Assembly (NCBI GenBank): GCA_949775045.1
Contig: OX459107.1
Coordinates: 12,613,250 to 12,677,249, forward strand
Reading direction: 5' to 3'
Length of the DNA stretch: 64,000 nucleotides
Source: Metridium senile
Taxonomy: Eukaryota; Cnidaria; Anthozoa; Actiniaria; Metridiidae
Position 1 is the stretch's first letter, and every line of letters begins with the position of its first letter. This document shows, piece by piece, positions 21,211 to 30,666 of the stretch. The notes beneath the pieces were generated by a model that was not told where the DNA came from, ran no database searches, and was given only the letters and a program-made list of their open reading frames with translations. The translations under genes and the position numbers were made by a program.

Positions 21211-22743
21211 ATGTGGTCGAGAAATTTGAATACGATGCCAGAATTTACCCATGAAAAACTTGAAGACCACCTTGTTTCGTCCGACTCGGCGATCGACAAC
21301 AAGCCTAAAGGAGCTTCTCGGCACAAGAAACTTGGATATCAATTATTTAAATCGGGATATGTTACAGGTATTTGTGTTAAGTCTAACATCAAAATGGATG
21401 AACAATACTTATACTTAGTCCGAGGAAAAGTAAATGCACAAATGAAGAAAGAAGAGTACATTGTTTATGTGCATCTCCTCTGTGACTCCGGTAGAGTTGT
21501 TCGTGCAAGCTGTGGATGTCCAGCAGGAAAAGGAGGCTGTTGTAAGCATGTAGCTGCACTGTTATTTCAACTTCTTGATTACAAAGAACTGGAACTGACT
21601 GAAGTCCCTGTTCAAATTTCATGTACTGAAAAGTTACAGTCTTGGAACGTACCTACTTTACATCCCGAGAAAAGGGGAGCAGTCCTTTTTGAGGATTTGC
21701 TTTTTGAACAGGCAGACTATCACAAAGATAAAATTGGACGTAAGCGTCCAATGGTTAAGGACAGAAGGGATGGTTTCAATGCGGCTCCTACCTTCTCCGA
21801 GAAAGTAACAAGAACTGATTTAAAACGACTGAGAGAAAGTCTTGATGATAAGTCACCATTAGCAGATGTACTAGACGAATGTGACTGTAAACCATTTGAT
21901 TATGATGATTACTGCAAAAACCTGCCATCAAAGATAAAACTAGAAAATAAGAAAAAAACTCTTTTGCACTTAAATACAGAGAATGTTAGAACTGATATAC
22001 TTAAACAACTTGACAATACTTTTGATCTATTTGATGTACTTTGCCCTGAAGAAATTGCAGTTGTCAAGAATAAAGTGAATGTTAGTGTTGATGAAAGTCT
22101 GGAAATTGAAAGGAATACAAGAGGGCAGGCTGACTGCCCAGAGTGGTTTCAGCACAGAGAAAAAAGACTTACCACTTCTAATTTTGGTGGTGTTATGAAT
22201 CGAAGAGAGACAATATTTCCCAAAACACTTCTAGAAAAAATGAAATCCAGTACCACCAGTCAAAAACTTCCTGCAAGTTGTAGATGGGGCAAAGAGAATG
22301 AAGAATATGCACTGATTAAATATTATGAAGCTCTCGATCATAAAGTAAAAATCTGTGAGTCTGTTGGTTTGATAGTCAACCCAAAATGGCCGTGGTTGGG
22401 TGCAAGTCCTGATGCACTAGCATTTGATCCACAAGAACCATCTCAATATGGGGCAGTTGAAGTAAAATGCCCTTCATCAAAAATTGAAATGACTATTGCA
22501 GAGGCTTGTCAAGACAAGAATTTCTATCTTCATCATATTAATGGACAAATTTGTCTGAAACAGAAACACCAATACTATTTCCAACTTCAGGGCATTATGG
22601 CTATCTGCCAGTTACAATGGATTGACTTTGTTGTATTCACAGTTGTTGATCTTCATGTTGAGCGTGTTTATTTTGATTTCAATGACTGGAAAACCAACAT
22701 GCTTCCAAAACTGACAACATTTTTCTTGACCTATCTAGTATAA
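21211..22743 (+). CDS. SWIM zinc finger and YqaJ-like nuclease protein
   Basis: 510 residues, uninterrupted. A SWIM-type finger lies at about 101-113 (CGCPAGKGGCCKH: C101, C103, C110 or C111, H113). The YqaJ (lambda-exonuclease-like PD-(D/E)xK) domain lies at about 310-495. It has RLTTSNFG, an acidic GKENEEYA, WLGASPDALA near 395 with the metal-binding Asp, EVKCPSS near 417 with the E-x-K pair, and a YYFQLQGIMAI helix with the usual Gln. Known relatives are nucleases acting on DNA ends, so a role in processing transposon ends or donor breaks is an inference. ATG 21211 is used because it abuts the conserved leader; Met9 is an alternative. It converges on the transposase gene. Confidence 0.85.
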   Translation: MWSRNLNTMPEFTHEKLEDHLVSSDSAIDNKPKGASRHKKLGYQLFKSGYVTGICVKSNIKMDEQYLYLVRGKVNAQMKKEEYIVYVHLLCDSGRVVRASCGCPAGKGGCCKHVAALLFQLLDYKELELTEVPVQISCTEKLQSWNVPTLHPEKRGAVLFEDLLFEQADYHKDKIGRKRPMVKDRRDGFNAAPTFSEKVTRTDLKRLRESLDDKSPLADVLDECDCKPFDYDDYCKNLPSKIKLENKKKTLLHLNTENVRTDILKQLDNTFDLFDVLCPEEIAVVKNKVNVSVDESLEIERNTRGQADCPEWFQHREKRLTTSNFGGVMNRRETIFPKTLLEKMKSSTTSQKLPASCRWGKENEEYALIKYYEALDHKVKICESVGLIVNPKWPWLGASPDALAFDPQEPSQYGAVEVKCPSSKIEMTIAEACQDKNFYLHHINGQICLKQKHQYYFQLQGIMAICQLQWIDFVVFTVVDLHVERVYFDFNDWKTNMLPKLTTFFLTYLV

Positions 22744-23153
22744 AATTAATCAAATTATAAATATTACACCTTCAAACACAAATGATTAAACATTTTATTT
22801 ACAAATAAATAAATAAATAAATTTTGATATTTACAAATAGACACTGTGATATTATTATAAAATTATTAATAATTTATTGTTCGCATACATTAAAATATTT
22901 TATATAATGATTAATTCGTGGGCGCATGGAATTTATCTTCTAGTGTTCAACTTGATATCTTTAACACAAGAAGATACATTTAATGTCTCCATGCAAGCAC
23001 CCATGTATTATTCTGTTTATTATATAACAAACAGTGTTTTAAACCAAGAAATTTATTTCAAAATGTTGAAAACATAGACAAGTGTGATAAATAGAAATAT
23101 CAACACTGCACACATGTGTAATACGATTTTTAACAGTATACAAAATCCCTATA
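22744..23153. other. Non-coding spacer between convergent transposon genes
   Basis: AT-rich 3' flank of the YqaJ gene with candidate poly(A) signals (AATAAA at 22805-22822). Confidence 0.4.
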
Positions 23154-23397
23154 AGGGACTGGTCATAAAGTATACGGGGGGTGGGCCAGAAAAAAAGGTG
23201 GGGTGGGCCATAATTTTTGAGCATGAAAAAGGGGTGGGCCAAGAAAAATTAAAAACAATAGGGGTAATTGTTGTGCATTGTATAGGAGTGGGCTACTTGT
23301 AACTATGCATAGACTAAAGGGTGGGCCAATAAAAGTCATTCATTGGGAATTCTGAATTTTTCGTCCCACCCCCCTCTATACCTTATGACCAGTCCCT
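23154..23397. mobile_element. 244-bp MITE inside the two-gene transposon
   Basis: TIRs AGGGACTGGTCATAAAGTAT... at 23154 and the inverse ...CTTATGACCAGTCCCT ending 23397. The interior has repeated GGGGTGGGCCA words. It lies in the intergenic spacer and does not harm either gene. Confidence 0.8.
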
Positions 23398-23926
23398 AAA
23401 ACACTGTTCTTTTTAATAAAATTAAATTTATGTTGACAAGATTGATAAATATTTAAATTTGATTGTAAAATGTATAAAAACGAAATGCCTAGTTCGAGCA
23501 TTAAAATATATTTGAATTATAACTTAGGAACTACAGTTCAAAGTAGCAAATAACAAGAAAATCAACTTGTAGCTGTCAATAAGGGATATAGCACTATTTG
23601 AAACTGACAATATATTATAGTAAACTCACTAAACCCATTGCTATTTACTCCCTAAAATTCAGTTTTTACTGCAAGTATATATGCTTTTTTGAATTTCTAA
23701 GGTGTATTAGTCTATAAAGTATATTTCAATAGTAAAGTACCTTTACTTTCAACTAGTTTTTCATGTTTTTTTTTTGTTATTGGCACAGGTTTTCTTAGTT
23801 TATTTTTATTGTCAATGATTGTCAATAATGTTAATAATAGAAAAGTACAAAAAAATCAGTAAAACCAATATGTAATACCAAATCAACTAGAAAACATGGT
23901 CTATATAAGACATCCAGGTAAAGTAT
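23398..23926. other. 3' spacer of the transposase gene
   Basis: AT-rich, non-coding; presumably contains the 3' end of the minus-strand transcript. Confidence 0.4.
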
Positions 23927-25396
23927 CTATCCCTTATTACTATCTCGGGTTGTAGAAATAACAAGTGGTTTAAAAAACAATGTAAGGTAACAACAAATAC
24001 CCCAGATCTTATTTATGTCAGCTGCCATACTTAATGGAATAACTTGTTGTAGGATTCTAAAGTTCTTAACTTTTTCTATAGCCCTCTCAACATGTATTCT
24101 TTCTTTAGCTATCCTTCGTGTTCTTACCTCATCTGAGTGACTAAGCTGAGATGCGCCATTTAGAAATGGAGGGATGTTAAGTGACACATCCTCTGGGAGA
24201 TCCTCTGCTATAGTAAATCCTCTATCAGCCATTATCACATCACCAGGTTCTAATAGGTGCAAGATTTCACAGTCATTTGTGAGTTCTCTGTCTGATGTTC
24301 TTCCAGCATAGAGCTCTGAGACAAAAGTCAATGTTCCAGCTGGGGAAATACCAATAAGGCCCTTTGCAGTGTTGTGGTGCTTATAAGTTGAAAAAGTTGC
24401 ACTTTGAGTTGCTGGAGATGTTGGCTTTTCGATGAATATCTCAGTACAGTCAATTATCACCCTGGTTTCAGGATGATTTTCTTTGAAGCTTGGGGGCATT
24501 GCACTGTCAACCAAGGCTCTTGAAGGCCAGATAGGTATAGATTTCAAGCGTTGATGAAGAAAGGTAACCCAAGTTATCCAGATGTTACTAACCTGTGAGA
24601 CAGAAATGTCATATCTATTTGCTAAATCTTTCTCCAAAAGCCCACAGCGGAGCCTTGAAAGGACCATAAATAATTCTTCTTCAGGAGAAAGGGATGTCTT
24701 TCTTCCCCGCTTCTGTTGCTGCTCTGATTCAATATTTCCATTATTTGAGCCTACATACCGTAGTTTTTGGCAGGCAGGAGATAGAAAGACGAAGAATTCT
24801 TTAAATTTGGAGTAATTAGGGAAGCCAGTGTAAAATTCGATATTGCTATCAGAGTCTTTGAACTTATCCAAAGAAAATCGTGATTGTTTTAACTGTTGTT
24901 TCAGGTCGATGATTTCTCCTTCGTGTTGTAGTTTCATACGTTCAAGTTCGTTTTGCAAATTTACTATCTCTTGTTTGAGCTCATTGATATCAGTGGGTTT
25001 TACTTTATTTTCCATTAAGTCAGTCTTATGAAGGTCGTTGTTATGTTTATTAGTTAAATCTGTAAAAGGAATGCGTTCCCGGCACATAAATGTCGATCTT
25101 GGATTGCTCACTGTTGGCTTAATTTTCTTTGGTGTTATTGTTGGCATACTGTTCGTGCAAGTTTTCTTTCCGCCAGGAAAATGTGCAGAACATACTTTAT
25201 GGTGATCGTTTGGCACAAAGTCCTTTCTAGAAATCCAATGTAGCCATGTGGATCTGGTTTTCCTATCTTTCGGGAATTTGTGGAATGATAATTCCGGATT
25301 TTTCTTTGTACTGTTGGTGCAGAGAGGTACACAACACGCCGTTCCTCCTCCTCGACTTTTGTTGAGTAGTTGACTTTTTCCTTTGTTTTCACTCAT
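23927..25396 (-). CDS. THAP-type DDE transposase
   Basis: 489 residues from ATG at 25396 (MSENKGKSQLL). The frame is open for another 106 codons upstream, but those lie in the terminal repeat and duplicated leader, so the start beside the leader is preferred. Residues about 20-95 form a THAP C2CH finger (CCVPLC, FHKFP, W, CSAHF). A coiled coil follows at about 125-170, then a helix-turn-helix (SLSPEEELFMVLSRLRCGL, DISVSQVSNIW), and a DDE_Tnp_4 (IS5/PIF-like) core with Asp in IDCTE, Asp in MADRGF and Glu in HVERAIEKVK. All three catalytic acidic residues are present and no stop interrupts. It should bind the terminal repeats and carry out excision and integration. Confidence 0.9.
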   Translation of the reverse strand: MSENKGKSQLLNKSRGGGTACCVPLCTNSTKKNPELSFHKFPKDRKTRSTWLHWISRKDFVPNDHHKVCSAHFPGGKKTCTNSMPTITPKKIKPTVSNPRSTFMCRERIPFTDLTNKHNNDLHKTDLMENKVKPTDINELKQEIVNLQNELERMKLQHEGEIIDLKQQLKQSRFSLDKFKDSDSNIEFYTGFPNYSKFKEFFVFLSPACQKLRYVGSNNGNIESEQQQKRGRKTSLSPEEELFMVLSRLRCGLLEKDLANRYDISVSQVSNIWITWVTFLHQRLKSIPIWPSRALVDSAMPPSFKENHPETRVIIDCTEIFIEKPTSPATQSATFSTYKHHNTAKGLIGISPAGTLTFVSELYAGRTSDRELTNDCEILHLLEPGDVIMADRGFTIAEDLPEDVSLNIPPFLNGASQLSHSDEVRTRRIAKERIHVERAIEKVKNFRILQQVIPLSMAADINKIWGICCYLTLFFKPLVISTTRDSNKG

Positions 25397-25610
25397 CTTG
25401 AGGGATTCAAAATGTTCTTTTTGTTTTTTTGTTTGTTTTTGGATATGTTTTTTGATTTTTTTTGGTATTTTTAGTGTTTTTTTTTTCATACTAATGGCAA
25501 CAAATGGCGAGCGCCGGGTTTGTTTACAAAGCCGCCATCTTGGAAATGTTACCTCAACTACCACAATTCCCCACGCGCATCGCTTATAGCTGGAATCGGC
25601 TATTGAAAAA
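25397..25610 (-). promoter_or_regulatory. Terminal-repeat promoter and leader of the transposase gene
   Basis: Inverse near-copy of 21007-21210 (for example GGAATTGTGGTAGTTGAGGT and TTCCAAGATGGCGGC on the minus strand). Differences are mainly in A-run lengths. The two genes should be transcribed under the same control. Confidence 0.6.
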
Positions 25611-26002
25611 AGGCTAACTATTGTAAAATATAACGTAGAAAGCGATAATTTAGTTGAAAATTCTAGTGTTTTACAAAGGAAAAAGGTGGAAAAACGACTA
25701 TAAAATGCTGTCAATGAAGTTGTAGTTTTGTCCTTAGCGACGGAATGTTTTTTTCTCTGTTTGCATAATAAGCCTCATTTTCGTGCGCTATAAAGGCGCG
25801 GCTACTAAGTTTTGGCTTTGGTCTATAGAACATGCATTGTAAATAAGACATTTCAGTAATTCATTTTTTTTTAATTGATTTGCCCAACTCGAAATTTGTG
25901 ATTCGTGAATGTGAAAATCATAAATATCAATTCGTGAAACGTGATAACGACTGCCCCTTGGCCACCCTCTAGAATGAGATGGTTGTGGGACATGGCAACA
26001 GT

Positions 26003-26072
26003 CTCACGTGAGGAGTATCTTGAAGTCCAAAAAAGCTAGAGTTATCCACCTTAAACAAGTTGAATCAAATGT
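26003..26072 (+). repeat. Right copy of a flanking direct repeat
   Basis: Diverged copy of 19127-19205; see that entry. Confidence 0.5.
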
Positions 26073-26109
26073 CCTTGAGGACAGATCCAGTTACAAATGA
26101 TGGTGTAAG

Positions 26110-26930
26110 CAAAGACTCCTTAAATAAATAGAATTTTTCATTCAGTTTTATAGTTTCTTTCAAACTTTATGTTGAGTTAGCCTTTAAATAATTCACACGA
26201 CCACATCAGCTAAGCTGTGTATGTAAATCATCGTGTATAAATAAATGCTTTTATTATTATTATTATTATTAATAATCAAGAAAAAAGAACTTTAACAACT
26301 TTTAACATTCAACGTTTTTCAATCAATACATACATAACAACATGAATGAATATTTTATCTAATAATCAAAGAGGTTGCAATTATCTGTATAAATAACAGT
26401 TCTTAGTTGCCATAAAAGAGAATATATGATGTTCTTCAGTTTACAAAAAAAGTTTCCAGCGTTTGCAGGGCCAGGCCCACTGTCCTTCAGATCTCTTGAA
26501 ACCGTTATTTTGTGATGCATCTAAAACTAGGCAGCTTTTATAGTAGGTTTAAGCTTTAAAAATATAATTATATGTAACTTAAAATACATATAAGCTTAAG
26601 TTAAATAGTTAAAGAAAGGAAAGGTCGAAAACCTCAACGCTTTTTTGGTGCCATGTTGTTAACTCGAGAGATTCAAATGTTGAACTTCCACGCTGTGTAA
26701 CTAATTTTAGCAAACCTTTTTGATGATTATTGCTAGGGAAGTAAAAAATGTTTCGTAAAGAGTGACACTAGTAACTTCAAAAGAGTTAAACGCTGGTTAA
26801 ACAAGCTGAGATTGACCGAGATTGACCACGATGCAAAGCCCGGTGCAAAGCAACTCGGACGACACGGACAAACTTCACATCGAATTTGGCCTTTTTGACG
26901 AAGAACTTGGATATCTACATACATTCATAC
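26110..26930. other. Intergenic, short (ATT)n only
   Basis: A short ATT run lies at 26251-26268. No gene recognised. Confidence 0.4.
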
Positions 26931-26946
26931 ATACAAGAACACTTAC

Positions 26947-27284
26947 CGACCATACATTTTGTTGGGTTTGCTGTTAAAATTGCAGATTTCTTCGTCTATC
27001 TCACCAACACGGTACAACTGCCCGGCGCCTTTTTCGAAAATGTACATCTCACATTTCAACGCTTGATTTCCCATAGTGCCTCTCGCCACATGTACCACAG
27101 GAAAACCACCGATGGCACGTGTTCCACAGGAGGACCACTGATGGTCTAACTTGGCCTGCAAAGCAGGAGTTCCAAGCTTTCCTTTTGGAACAAGCGAGAA
27201 ATGGAAATGGAACTTGCTTCCTCTCTCCCCTGCCCCCTGTCCCTCCTCTTCACATTTTGTCCTCTCATCTTGGCGCCAAAGCAT
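26947..27284 (-). other. Weak minus-strand open frame
   Basis: 113 codons from ATG 27284, ending beside a good donor (GGTCG|GTAAGT) at 26947. The sequence GGFPVVHVARGTMGNQALK is plausible but matches no family I know, and no partner exon was found. Could be a first exon; chance is as likely. Confidence 0.2.
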
Positions 27285-27299
27285 GCTTTGCAGGATAAG

Positions 27300-29350
27300 T
27301 CTAACTGATAAAAAAGGGTTTTTTTAATAATAGTAATATAACTTTAATTCGCATAAGTCCAATGTCGCTTTACAATTAAAATCTTTTGTACGGTACTAAT
27401 TATAACTATATTATCAATACACAAATGTATAAGTTCTAAAATAATAAATTAATGTTTGAACTTCGCGCCTGGTCGCGCGCGCAATCAGTCCCACAATGCA
27501 CCAGATATATTTATATACTTTTTCAGCAGGGTCAGAATTTTTGCAAACGACTGTATATATATATATATATACATATATGATAAATAATGTTGTTCCTTCG
27601 CCATTAAATGAAGCACCATCGATACCATGACTATCCCTATAAAGAACTATAAAAGACCTTTCCAGTTCATGCCGACCCCCAATAACTCCGGCCCACCTTC
27701 TCTATTAAAAACTCGCTCTCCCTTACAAGCAGACCTCACCCAAATTTTTCTTTTTTTTAATTGGAAAATATCCATTTAATTCACGAAACAACTCTTTTTC
27801 AATGCAGTATAAATCAGTATATGGTAGGTAAGTAATAAAGTAGATTATCCCAGACTATAGTAGGTCAATCCAAGACAGACTTAGCATGGGCCTAGCACAC
27901 AGCTGTAAACTCCCCATTTAGGTCATTAAAAGGAATTCTATCAATTTAGGTTTTTTAAAGTACGGGTCATTTGTAATTCCAATCAATTGATACGACATCA
28001 AATCGGCTTTTGTTTTACGCAAATGTTTCGTCAAATGAACAATAGAGGCTTGCCATTCGTTCATATCAACTATTAGCTTGGACCAGTGTGCTGCGCCGGG
28101 ACTACAGCAGATGCTTGCTATCTTACCTCTTTACCTACAGCAACATCTTTCCCAGCACTGGTAAGTCACTTAAACTAGAGTTCTTTTGCTAATCGAGAAT
28201 ACTATTGAGCTATGGTAGCTTTTCAACAACTGTAATGCAAATCGCTCCGAACGCATGTCCGTCTGGATTTTTTCATCAAGTTAATGGCAAATGAAAAAAA
28301 AAACTTGAAGCCTTGATTTATTTCAATGTGATATATCTTTAGTAATTTACAGTACAAAGTCCTGTTATATTAATCCTTTGGTATTCCATAATTGTGTAAT
28401 TTAGTTGTTTATGAGTATGCTATGAACAGAAACAGCGAACAGATAAGTAAAAAAGCCGGAGAATTGAAATTGAGCGTGACCTACAACCTTGTTGTACAAG
28501 ACCGAACCATCTCAATGCGGCACTGAAAAAGAAAACGTACGTACATACTCAAAACGTTTACAGTTAATCATAATCCATTGAATGTTTGAAGTATTTTCCT
28601 CATGCATTGAGGTAAGAATTTTGGAAAATCTGAGGAAGTGTGGTTGACCTTAAACCTTTTTTATTGAGACATGACAATAGCATATTTCGATGAGGTAAAT
28701 TAAAACCTTTTACATTATGAATTCCTTCGGCGACAATTTCTAATAAATGATAATCGGTTTTAATTGCTTATACTCCCCATATATTCAACTGACATGAATG
28801 CTGACAATATCTATTAAACTACGAGTCATCTTCAACAGGTTTTAGTTCAAACTTCTCAGCCTACAGTGCGGCGAAATCCTTGTAGTTGTTTTACTCAACT
28901 GATAATCAATGGCAGATCTTCACACTCTTCTATTTTATGCTTCCCCCACTTAGCAGGCGATAAATCTATTAGAATTGACTAGACGCAAAACATTTAAGGG
29001 CGTGTCAGATGTGAAATTGAAAAGCATGTTTTCAGTACTTTTTTCCAATTCTAGTAAAAAAAAAACACAGATGACATTTTAAGATGGGTTTTGTCCATTT
29101 TGAGTATGTTGGTTTGAAAGTGAGGGTGATCAACACTTACTTTCTTACTGTCCTGTTGAGAAAACGTATTTCATCTTGCTGCACACAACATTAAATTTTG
29201 AGAGTATAAAATCGTAAATTGGCAGGCAGGTTGAACATTTTTGTCGGTGTGTATGTGGGTGCCTATCAACACAGAATGCCACAAGTCTATTTAACAAATT
29301 TCGTCTCGTGCATGGATCCACAACAATTTAGACGATTCGATGGCGCCAAC
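27300..29350. other. Intergenic, nothing recognised
   Basis: AT-rich; a TA dinucleotide run lies at 27555-27582. No coding sequence supported. Confidence 0.45.
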
Positions 29351-29352
29351 CG

Positions 29353-29460
29353 CGGTAAATAAGAGGACATACCACAAGAAACTATAGTGAATTTGTTTTT
29401 ATCACATTAAATTAAAAATATTTTTACCGTGCAACCGTGGTATGTACTCTTATTTACCAT
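29353..29460. mobile_element. Short palindromic element
   Basis: CGGTAAATAAGAGGACATAC at 29353 pairs with GTATGTACTCTTATTTACC ending about 29459. Foldback/MITE type, about 108 bp. Confidence 0.6.
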
Positions 29461-30637
29461 GTCTCTCGACCAATAAGAAAGCGAGGAAATTATCAAATGT
29501 GGTAAAAAACTATTCATTCATGTGGTTATTCTCTTTGACCTTGCAGTACGTGTTATGGCTAACTGAGAAACTAACTGACCCTCTCTGATAACTGGAATTT
29601 GTTGACAAATGTATTCGGTAAAATTATTAATCTCTGGCGAAAATTCAAGTTCTTGACATGAATATTTTGGTATTATTCGAGTAATGGATATATTGACACA
29701 GGAAGCCCATCGAAATGGGTAACACAACACTATTATTCATATGCATAATAGCAGACAAATATATTCGGCCCTATAATATTTTTATTTCATATAGATACAG
29801 AGATTAACCAAAGAAAAAGAACTGGCATGAAAATCGTATGCAATTTTTCACTAGTACCAAAAAAACGTACGTCCAATCAGAAAAGTGAACGGTGATTTTT
29901 CACTGGTGACAAAAATGTCTATGAGCTCATTTCTTACTTGTTGAAAAAGAAAATATAGTAATTCATCATTGTATTGGACATTGAAATGGCTTCTTGGCGA
30001 AACATCAAACGGCGCAAACAAGCTATGTGCATAAAAATCTAGATTAAATCTCAGTATAAATGAACTAGTAAAAAAATTACAACATGGAAAGCGTATGATC
30101 GTTTTTCATTCACTCGCAGCTTCGCTCATTCGTAATTTGATTCTTCGAATTCGAAACTTGTAAATAAGGATCGTTCGCGCGCACTTTCCATGGAATAAAC
30201 CATAAGAAACACTGCGGGTCCTTTTTCATTGTGATCGAAATAAGTCGAGGTCTTATCGAGAAATTTAAGTTAAATTAGAATGGGTTTCAATGATAATGTC
30301 TATAAGGCGTGGTATTGATGGTCCAGTATGGCCAATTCAGTAGTATTATCGCTATACCTGTTAGATCAATTGAGCTCTAAATAACAACTCAAGGCATTAG
30401 AGCAAAGCCATTAGGTAGATGAAGTATCAACTAGCCGATAACCCTAATGAATCACAGAGATACGACAGAGGGTTAATTTTACTTTGACGTTGGCTTATAA
30501 TAATAAACTATTACATGCTTTGTGTCTTTCCTAAATAAGCTCTATTTTAAATGAGCTAATTCCTTTTTACCAGCCAGCGTAGCACGTCCATGCAAGGGGG
30601 TTGGGGTGAGAGGAGGCTACGTCAGTTCAGGCTAGCT
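29461..30637. other. Intergenic, nothing recognised
   Basis: No coding signal or clear repeat border. Confidence 0.4.
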
Positions 30638-30666
30638 CCCCCCCCCCCCCCCCCCCCCCCCCCCCC
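30638..30666 (+). repeat. Poly(C) tract of about 29 bases
   Basis: Uninterrupted C run. Length is likely unstable and prone to sequencing error; may form i-motif/G-quadruplex structures on the two strands. Confidence 0.9.

Larger units (their letters stand above)
19888..25827. mobile_element. Two-gene THAP-DDE / YqaJ transposon (ISL2EU-like)
   Basis: About 5.9 kb with ends TATAGACCAAAGCC... at 19888 and ...GGCTTTGGTCTATA at 25827. The palindromic TATA leaves the 2-bp target duplication (TA or AT) ambiguous. The inverted terminal repeats extend about 430 bp once the 895-bp insertion in the left one is removed, and reach the start codons of both genes. Inside are a SWIM-YqaJ gene (+) and a THAP-DDE transposase (-) in convergent orientation. 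A transposase paired with a YqaJ-type nuclease is, as far as I recall, the pattern described for ISL2EU elements; that assignment is from memory. Both frames are intact, suggesting recent activity. Confidence 0.85.
19411..25975. mobile_element. Outer DNA element with 6-bp target duplication
   Basis: TIRs of at least 16 bp, GAGGGTGGCCAAGGGG, start at 19417 and end (inverted) at 25969. The host hexamer TAGAAT stands on both sides (19411-19416 and 25970-25975). Without the internal insertion it would be about 620 bp and non-coding, so probably a non-autonomous element. Superfamily not assigned. Confidence 0.7.

Noticed and set aside
25397..25714. 106-residue N-terminal extension of the THAP transposase
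   Set aside because: It lies in the terminal repeat and the duplicated leader, precedes the THAP finger, and its counterpart in the other repeat is not part of the YqaJ gene.
26886..27284. Small exon pair on the minus strand around the GTAAGT at 26946
   Set aside because: The only downstream acceptor giving a short open end would need an intron of about 23 nt, far too short.
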